Origin: Flavobacteriaceae bacterium
Lineage (GTDB): Bacteria; Bacteroidota; Bacteroidia; Flavobacteriales; Flavobacteriaceae
Length of the DNA: 5,591 nt
Direction of reading: 5' to 3'
Assembly (NCBI GenBank): GCA_947377425.1
Contig: CANCFZ010000152.1
Location: 1 to 5,591, forward strand
Part shown: positions 1-3,588 of the stretch, piece after piece
How positions within the stretch are numbered: the stretch's first letter is position 1
Layout: each line of letters opens with the position of its first letter
Program-made: the position numbers and the translations under genes
The notes under the pieces: model-generated
The model's database searches: none
What the model saw: the letters and a program-made list of their open reading frames with translations, nothing else
Told to the model about the DNA's origin: nothing

Positions 1-572
1 GTTGTATGCGAACCTTTTACACGAGTAACTTTTACAGGAAATAATTCTACTTCGGCGCATAAATCTATAAATCGTTCTTCTTCTTTAAAAGGAATAATCA
101 CCGCAAAAATTCCATTTTCTGACAATAATAAATCAGCGGCTTCAACCAAATCTTCAAATGGTAGCGCATCCTGAAATCTCGCCAAATCTCTTTGAGAGTT
201 ATCACTTTTATAATCTTCTGAATAAAATGGTGGATTTGAAATAATTATATCGTACTCATCTTCGGGTTCTTCAATAAACTCATCCAAACCAGCATGAAAA
301 CAAAATAATCTATCCGACCAAGGTGAGTTTTCAAAATTTGCTACACATTGTTCGTAAGCGTCTTCATCAATTTCTAACGAATCGATTTGTTCGGCGTTAC
401 TTCTTTGCGCCAACATCAATGATAAAATTCCAGTCCCAGCACCAATATCCAAAATAGAATACGGATTGTTGTTAACCGGACACCAAGCGCCAAGTAAAAC
501 GCCATCGGTACCAATTTTCATAGCACATTTGTCTTGTTGAACGCTAAATTGTTTGAAGTTGAAAGTTGCCAT
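1..572 (-). CDS. trmN6: tRNA1(Val) adenine(37)-N6-methyltransferase, C-terminus cut by window edge
   Basis: This encodes a class I SAM-dependent methyltransferase of the YfiC/TrmN6 family, which in E. coli N6-methylates A37 of tRNA1(Val). The first 190 residues are visible; the family is usually about 235-245 residues, so roughly 50 are missing past the left edge. The start MATFNFKQFSVQQ is followed by a family-like KIGTDGVLLGAW stretch (residues 19-30). The SAM-binding motif I is DIGAGTG (42-48), an acidic residue after beta-2 lies in LEID (66-69), and the N6-adenine signature NPPF is at 113-116. It lies 60 nt downstream of rimM on the same strand, so it is probably the distal gene of the rpsP-rimM transcript; I see no TAnnTTTG box in that gap. 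The methyltransferase class is certain; the exact tRNA target is inferred from family similarity. Confidence 0.88.
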   Translation of the reverse strand, partial: MATFNFKQFSVQQDKCAMKIGTDGVLLGAWCPVNNNPYSILDIGAGTGILSLMLAQRSNAEQIDSLEIDEDAYEQCVANFENSPWSDRLFCFHAGLDEFIEEPEDEYDIIISNPPFYSEDYKSDNSQRDLARFQDALPFEDLVEAADLLLSENGIFAVIIPFKEEERFIDLCAEVELFPVKVTRVKGSHT

Positions 573-595
573 AAAATTTATTGAGGAAAGGTTTT

Positions 596-623
596 CAAAT
601 AACCAAAGAAACAAATAACCAAA
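596..623. repeat. 12-bp direct repeat in the rimM-trmN6 gap
   Basis: The 12-mer CAAATAACCAAA occurs perfectly at 596-607 and 612-623, a 16-bp period. It lies between the rimM stop codon and the trmN6 start, in the transcribed spacer if the genes form an operon. In the transcript it reads as U/G-rich UUUGGUUAUUUG. No hairpin or promoter consensus accompanies it. It may be simple slippage-type duplication; no function is supported. Confidence 0.6.
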
Positions 624-632
624 TCCACTATC

Positions 633-1157
633 TTACAGATACATTTCCACTAATCCTTCAGGTAAATCCATAATCACTTTCTTATTCTCTCTATCGATTT
701 TAACCAAAAACTGATCAATCATTGGAACAAGAATTTCCACATTGCCATTGATAACCTCAAAAAGTGGCTGAGCAGAGGTATCGTTTATAGAAACAATTTT
801 TCCAAAAATGCCTAAACGTAGGTCTTCAATTTCAAATCCTATAACTTCATGAAAATAAAATTTGTTGCCTTCAAGTTTTGGCAACATATTTAAAGGAAGA
901 TAAATTTCGCAACCCATAATAGAATCAGCTTCTGCTTCATCATCGACATCTTCGAATTTCACACGAAGAAAATCACTTTTATGAAGATTGCTATTTTCAA
1001 TAAAAAATGGAACCAGATTTTTGTTGAATTCAACAAAAACTGATTCCATATCTTCATATAACTCGGGTTCGTCAGTATCTAAATAGATAAGAACTTCTCC
1101 TTTGAAACTAAATTTTTTAGCGATTTTGCCTAAGTAGAAACAATCTTCTTTACGCAT
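633..1157 (-). CDS. rimM: Ribosome maturation factor RimM (16S rRNA processing protein)
   Basis: RimM binds ribosomal protein S19 in the 30S head and assists late 16S rRNA processing and 30S assembly in the cytoplasm. The 174-residue length is normal for the family. The N-terminal RimM beta-barrel covers about residues 6-90 and opens with the hallmark GKIAKKFSFKGEV (10-22). The C-terminal PRC-barrel covers about 98-172, beginning NKFYFHEVIGFEI (98-110) and ending with the typical LVPMIDQFLVKID (143-155) and LPEGLVEMYL (165-174). The ATG lies 12 nt after the rpsP stop codon with no Shine-Dalgarno sequence, as expected in Bacteroidetes; the tight spacing implies co-transcription with rpsP and perhaps translational coupling. 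The rpsP-rimM pairing is conserved across bacteria. Nothing is broken or missing. Confidence 0.96.
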   Translation of the reverse strand: MRKEDCFYLGKIAKKFSFKGEVLIYLDTDEPELYEDMESVFVEFNKNLVPFFIENSNLHKSDFLRVKFEDVDDEAEADSIMGCEIYLPLNMLPKLEGNKFYFHEVIGFEIEDLRLGIFGKIVSINDTSAQPLFEVINGNVEILVPMIDQFLVKIDRENKKVIMDLPEGLVEMYL

Positions 1158-1169
1158 TATCGCAGTTTA

Positions 1170-1784
1170 TTAAGCTTCTGTTTCTTCGCTAGCTTCTTCA
1201 GCAGCTGGTGCTTCTTCGGCAGCTGGTGCTTCTTCAACTGCAAGAGTTTCCTCAACAGCAACTTCAGCAACAACCTCTTCGGTAACTTCAGCAACTTCTT
1301 CTTCAGCAACTTCTGGAGCTTCAGCAGCTTTTATTGCTTCAGCAGCAGCGTTAACACGTTTTTCATTAGCTACTTTTTCTGCTTTTAAAGCTTTCGCTTT
1401 TGCATCTTGTTGAACTTTTGATAATCCGTCTTTTTTAGCGTCAACTTTTCCAGCTTTTTCATCAATCCAAGCAGTTAATTTTGCATCAGCAGCTTCTTGA
1501 GTTAAAGCACCTTTACGAACTCCACCATCAAGGTGATGTTTCAATAAAGCACCTTTGTAAGAAAGAATTGCTCTTGCAGTATCTGTTGGTTGAGCTCCAT
1601 TGTGTAACCATTGAACTGTTTGGTCAAGGTTTAAGTCAATAGTTGCAGGATTGGTGTTTGGATTGTAAGTTCCTAATTTTTCAAGAAATTTACCATCTCT
1701 TTTTGCGCGAGCATCTGCCGCTACGATCCAGTAAAAAGGTCTTTGTTTTTTACCGTGTCTTTGTAATCTAATTTTTACTGACAT
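1170..1784 (-). CDS. rpsP: 30S ribosomal protein S16 with long acidic C-terminal extension
   Basis: S16 is a small-subunit protein that binds 16S rRNA early and stabilises the 30S body. The start MSVKIRLQRHGKKQRPFYWI (1-20) and the following KLGTYNPNTNP (36-46) and PTDTARAILSYKGALLKHH (66-84) are standard S16 core. At 204 residues the protein is far longer than the roughly 80-90 of E. coli S16. Residues about 90-150 form a charged, lysine/alanine-rich, probably helical segment; about 150-204 are almost only A, E, V, P and T, strongly acidic, with EEAPAA repeated in tandem near the end. Such tails are typical of Bacteroidetes S16, so this is not a fusion artefact; the function of the tail is not known to me. 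It is the first gene of the minus-strand operon, preceded by a Bacteroidetes promoter and a short leader with a hairpin. Confidence 0.97.
   Translation of the reverse strand: MSVKIRLQRHGKKQRPFYWIVAADARAKRDGKFLEKLGTYNPNTNPATIDLNLDQTVQWLHNGAQPTDTARAILSYKGALLKHHLDGGVRKGALTQEAADAKLTAWIDEKAGKVDAKKDGLSKVQQDAKAKALKAEKVANEKRVNAAAEAIKAAEAPEVAEEEVAEVTEEVVAEVAVEETLAVEEAPAAEEAPAAEEASEETEA
1201..1236. repeat. rpsP: 18-bp in-frame tandem repeat in the rpsP tail
   Basis: Two adjacent 18-bp copies, 1201-1218 and 1219-1236, differ only at the last base. They encode two EEAPAA-type hexapeptides in the acidic S16 tail. The length is a multiple of three, so gain or loss of a copy would keep the frame; the tail length is likely to vary among strains. 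Confidence 0.8.
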
Positions 1785-1803
1785 AATCTTTTGATTAAAT
1801 TGT

Positions 1804-1818
1804 GAGGTTCTCGACCTC
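1804..1818 (-). promoter_or_regulatory. Leader hairpin in the rpsP 5' UTR
   Basis: On the minus strand the sequence GAGGT-CGAGA-ACCTC forms a perfect 5-bp stem, three of the pairs G-C, with a 5-nt loop, in otherwise AT-rich DNA. It lies 19 nt before the rpsP start codon and downstream of the predicted transcription start (about 1827-1829), so it would be inside an mRNA leader of roughly 43 nt. A leader hairpin in front of a ribosomal protein gene suggests autoregulation by S16. I recall that an S16 ribosomal leader has been predicted computationally in Flavobacteria, but cannot confirm that this is that motif. The hairpin is directly visible; its role is inferred. Confidence 0.5.
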
Positions 1819-1833
1819 GATTAATTAAGGGTG

Positions 1834-1860
1834 CAAAGATATGAAACTTTTCCATTCAAA
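1834..1860 (-). promoter_or_regulatory. Predicted promoter of the rpsP-rimM-trmN6 operon
   Basis: Read on the minus strand, the box TATCTTTG (1841 to 1834) matches the Bacteroidetes -7 consensus TAnnTTTG exactly. A TTTG (1860 to 1857) lies 15 bp upstream, somewhat closer than usual for the -33 TTG element. Transcription would start near 1827-1829, giving a leader of about 43 nt that includes the hairpin at 1804-1818. Confidence 0.65.
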
Positions 1861-1932
1861 CTAATGCCAAGCAAAAAAATAGTTTTTAATCGATTTTTAG
1901 TTAAAAAAAGTGTGTCAATTCACTAAATAAAC

Positions 1933-1940
1933 TATTTTTG
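1933..1940 (+). promoter_or_regulatory. Predicted -7 box for the lipoprotein gene
   Basis: TATTTTTG matches TAnnTTTG exactly and ends 23 nt before the lipoprotein ATG, which allows a leader of about 15-18 nt. No TTG is visible at the -33 position. It is divergent from the rpsP promoter, with about 90 bp of A/T-rich DNA between the two -7 boxes, so the spacer 1785-1963 is a divergent control region. Confidence 0.5.
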
Positions 1941-1963
1941 TATTTGTAAATGATAATTTTAAA

Positions 1964-2713
1964 ATGAAAAAAATATTTTCCCTAGTCGTAATTTCGATTG
2001 TGTTTTCTGCTTGCACAACAGATGTTAAATTTAACAATCCCGGTTTTCAGGCATATAGAGATGGTGTTTTGTTTAGAGGAGTTGATGTAAAAGCATATAG
2101 AGCAACTTCAGGAGCCATCACTTTAGTAGCATTGTCTCAAGATGAAGAAGTTGATTTAGATATTTCAAATTCTACTTTGGGAACCTATTATTTTGGAACA
2201 ACAAATCAAAATATTAAAGCTAGCTACATATCTTCATTTAATAATGTTTCTCTGGCCTACGAAACTAATATAATATATGGACCAGTTGCCAAAATGAACA
2301 CTTCAATGACGGCAGGCGGATCTGGCTATGTGTCTGACTGCACATTGATTAGTGGTAATTATATATGTAATAATTCTCACCCTACAACAGGTGGTTCGGG
2401 TTCGGGATTAACGATTTCTGTTATTGCAAACACTTCTGGAGCTGTTACTTCTGTTAAAGTAGCGTCACCAGGAACTGGTTATAAAGCCGGAGATTTGATA
2501 ACCATTACCGGAGGTGCAAATAATGCTAAAATATCAGTCTTAAATGTTGAAGGTAGCAATGGAGAAGTAAACGTTACAGAATACTTAGGAGATACAATTT
2601 CAGGTAATTTTAAATTTAATGCAATCAATGCAAATGGTAATCCACTCGGTGGTGATATGGTAAATTTTCAATATGGAACTTTTTATAAAGTGCCAGTTAT
2701 ACCAGCGCCATAA
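1964..2713 (+). CDS. Putative DUF6252-like lipoprotein with an inserted Gly-rich module
   Basis: This is a 249-residue exported lipoprotein of unknown function. Residues 1-16 form a lipoprotein signal peptide (MKK, hydrophobic core, FSAC lipobox) with cleavage predicted before C17. Residues 26-108 (FQAYRDGVLFRGVDVKAYRA, an ITLVAL strand, then STLGTYYFG) and 203-245 (ISGNFKFNAIN, then FQYGTFYKVPV) resemble the beta-rich pattern of flavobacterial DUF6252-type lipoproteins, which I know by pattern rather than by function. Between these halves, about residues 112-196, is a module of different character: AGGSGYVSDC, TTGGSGSGLTISV, GAVTSVKVASPGTGYKAGD and ITITGG. That pattern is common in glycine-rich beta-structured repeats of phage structural and surface proteins. 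It holds two cysteines (126 and 135) nine residues apart. The gene has its own promoter and a strong terminator, so it is monocistronic. The lipoprotein call is strong; the family name is tentative. Confidence 0.75.
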   Translation: MKKIFSLVVISIVFSACTTDVKFNNPGFQAYRDGVLFRGVDVKAYRATSGAITLVALSQDEEVDLDISNSTLGTYYFGTTNQNIKASYISSFNNVSLAYETNIIYGPVAKMNTSMTAGGSGYVSDCTLISGNYICNNSHPTTGGSGSGLTISVIANTSGAVTSVKVASPGTGYKAGDLITITGGANNAKISVLNVEGSNGEVNVTEYLGDTISGNFKFNAINANGNPLGGDMVNFQYGTFYKVPVIPAP

Positions 2714-2737
2714 TAAAAGAGACTTTAAATAATAAGT

Positions 2738-2769
2738 AAAAAGCATTCAGTTAAATGAATGCTTTTTTT
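2738..2769 (+). terminator. Intrinsic terminator after the lipoprotein gene
   Basis: A 12-bp perfect stem pairs AAAAAGCATTCA (2738-2749) with TGAATGCTTTTT (2756-2767) around a 6-nt loop, and the T-run continues to 2769. It begins 24 nt after the stop codon. The A-run on the other arm could make it work in both directions, but no gene points at it from the right. Confidence 0.9.
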
Positions 2770-2821
2770 GTTAAAATTATAATTAATGTCTAATTTATAG
2801 TAGATTACATTTAAAATAGAG

Positions 2822-2829
2822 TATCTTTG
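2822..2829 (+). promoter_or_regulatory. Predicted -7 box for the RRM protein gene
   Basis: TATCTTTG matches TAnnTTTG exactly, 22 nt before the ATG at 2852, giving a leader of only about 15 nt. There is no clear TTG at -33. The 52 bp between the preceding terminator and this box are A/T-rich and contain nothing else I recognise. Confidence 0.55.
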
Positions 2830-2851
2830 ACATGAATTTTAAAATAAGATT

Positions 2852-3241
2852 ATGAATATTTTTGTTGGAAGTCTTCCTTGGAGTATTGAGGAAGCAGATT
2901 TAAGAGAGTCTTTTGAAGTGTATGGAGCTGTAAGTTCTGTTAAAATTATTACTGATAAATTTACTGGAAGAAGTAAAGGTTTCGGTTTTGTTGAAATGGA
3001 TAGCGACGAAGAAGCTGAAAAAGCAATAGCTGAATTGAACGGAGCAACTGTTGATGGTCGTACAATTGTAGTTAACAAATCAGAACCAAAACCAGAAGGA
3101 GAAAGAAAATCTTTTTCTAACAACCGTCCAAGTGGTGGTGGTTACGGTGGTGGTGGAAATTCTCGTGGTGGCGGTAGCGGTGGTTACGGCGGTGGCGGAA
3201 ATAGAGATAGTAATGGTGGTGGAAACAGAGGAAGATACTAG
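2852..3241 (+). CDS. Glycine-rich RRM RNA-binding protein
   Basis: This is a 129-residue cytoplasmic single-stranded RNA-binding protein. One complete RNA recognition motif spans residues 1-77: RNP2 is IFVGSL (3-8) and RNP1 is KGFGFVEM (42-49), with the stacking aromatics F4, F44 and F46 present. A basic linker follows (about 78-93), then a disordered Gly/Asn/Arg/Tyr tail (94-129) with the octapeptide GGYGGGGN twice, like the RGG-type tails of cyanobacterial Rbp and plant GRP proteins. Bacteroidetes commonly carry such proteins and many lack Hfq; in Bacteroides thetaiotaomicron RRM proteins have been linked to post-transcriptional control, so a global RNA-chaperone role is plausible here but inferred. 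The gene is a single-gene unit with its own promoter and terminator. The start is supported because RNP2 must lie at the extreme N-terminus. Confidence 0.93.
   Translation: MNIFVGSLPWSIEEADLRESFEVYGAVSSVKIITDKFTGRSKGFGFVEMDSDEEAEKAIAELNGATVDGRTIVVNKSEPKPEGERKSFSNNRPSGGGYGGGGNSRGGGSGGYGGGGNRDSNGGGNRGRY
3137..3202 (+). repeat. Duplicated 24-bp unit in the Gly-rich tail of the RRM protein
   Basis: Two copies of a 24-bp unit, 3137-3160 and 3179-3202, match at 22 of 24 positions and both encode GGYGGGGN; the two differences are silent third-position changes. The intervening 18 bp encode SRGGGS. The silent divergence suggests the octapeptide itself is retained, although Gly-rich DNA also duplicates easily. 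Confidence 0.75.
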
Positions 3242-3262
3242 TTTCAAACTAAATTATATACT

Positions 3263-3296
3263 AAAAACCATTCGAGAAATCGAGTGGTTTTTTTTT
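3263..3296 (+). terminator. Intrinsic terminator after the RRM protein gene
   Basis: The arms AAAAACCATTCGA (3263-3275) and TCGAGTGGTTTTT (3280-3292) form a 13-bp stem with a single T-G wobble. They are closed by a GAAA loop of the stable GNRA class, and the T-run continues to 3296. It begins 21 nt after the stop codon. Confidence 0.92.
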
Positions 3297-3343
3297 ACTC
3301 TAAACTTGTTTCAGTTTTTTTGTTTTAATATTTTTCATTTTTT

Positions 3344-3440
3344 TAGCAGCGAATGGCTCGGGCTTTATCAGCAATCCATTTTCCTGCTACCTTTCCAAAA
3401 CTCGCACAAAAAGCGAGGTTTTTCCCTTGCATCAGGGCTA
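3344..3440. repeat. Structured intergenic element, likely interspersed flavobacterial repeat or ncRNA
   Basis: This block is richer in G+C than its T-rich flanks and can fold into three consecutive stem-loops. The first pairs TAGCAG (3344-3349) with CTGCTA (3384-3389) and, inside, AATGG (3352-3356) with CCATT (3376-3380), with a further GCT/AGC pairing at the tip. The second is CTCGC (3401-3405) with GCGAG (3413-3417) around a 7-nt loop. The third is CCCT (3424-3427) with AGGG (3434-3437). Read on the minus strand it begins TAGCCCTGATGCAAGGG and later has GGTAGCAGGA, a framing I recall from a recurrent intergenic element in Flavobacterium genomes (AGCCCTGAT, variable hairpin, AGCAGGA). No convincing coding frame crosses it. 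The folding is visible; family membership, orientation and whether it is transcribed are inferred. A weak T-rich stretch (3297-3343) precedes it and holds nothing I can name. Confidence 0.55.
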
Positions 3441-3476
3441 ATTAGTCATTCTTTTTTCTTTTGTTAATAACTAAAA

Positions 3477-3507
3477 TTGACAATTTGTTCCTTAAAATGT
3501 ACTTTTG
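3477..3507 (+). promoter_or_regulatory. Predicted dnaE promoter
   Basis: TTG (3477-3479) is followed after 20 bp by TACTTTTG (3500-3507), an exact TAnnTTTG. This is the only promoter in the window with both Bacteroidetes elements at ordinary spacing. Transcription would start near 3513, leaving a leader of about 75 nt that contains the tandem repeat at 3554-3585. Confidence 0.7.
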
Positions 3508-3553
3508 ATGATAGAATAAGGATTGGATTTTTTCTATTAGTGAAAACTTCAGA

Positions 3554-3585
3554 AATCAAAAATCTTCAATCAAAAATCTTCAATC
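3554..3585. repeat. 14-bp tandem repeat immediately upstream of dnaE
   Basis: The unit AATCAAAAATCTTC occurs perfectly twice (3554-3567 and 3568-3581), followed by the first four bases of a third copy (3582-3585). It ends 3 nt before the dnaE start codon, so it occupies the ribosome-binding region, where no Shine-Dalgarno sequence is present. An unstructured A-rich leader of this kind could aid initiation in Bacteroidetes; copy number may vary. Confidence 0.75.
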
Positions 3586-3588
3586 TCC

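Noticed and set aside
1170..1400. Repeated GCTTCTTC / CAGCAACTTC motifs resembling a short-repeat or CRISPR-like array
   Set aside because: They are codon-level repeats encoding the Ala/Glu-rich S16 tail, with no regular spacers and an intact reading frame.
1873..1920. A/T-rich runs between the divergent promoters as a possible terminator or origin
   Set aside because: No stem with G-C pairs, no DnaA-box or iteron pattern is visible; it looks like ordinary A/T-rich upstream DNA.
2832..2855. Seven-codon upstream frame (MNFKIRL) whose TGA overlaps the RRM gene ATG as ATGA
   Set aside because: The predicted transcription start, about 2834-2836, falls at or after its ATG, so it is probably not in the mRNA; mapping of the 5' end would settle this.
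2839..3123. Minus-strand open frame of 94 codons opposite the RRM gene
   Set aside because: It lies almost wholly antisense to a clear RRM domain, has a Ser/Leu-rich composition typical of antisense frames, and has no promoter or recognisable domain.
3302..3321. Weak hairpin AAACT/AGTTT followed by a T-run, as a second terminator
   Set aside because: The stem is only 5 bp and AT-rich, and a far stronger terminator ends just upstream at 3296.
3132..3467. Plus-strand open frame of 111 codons overlapping the end of the RRM gene
   Set aside because: Its first part is the Gly-rich repeat read in another frame (Val-rich), and it then crosses the intrinsic terminator and the structured element, so it is not a plausible gene.
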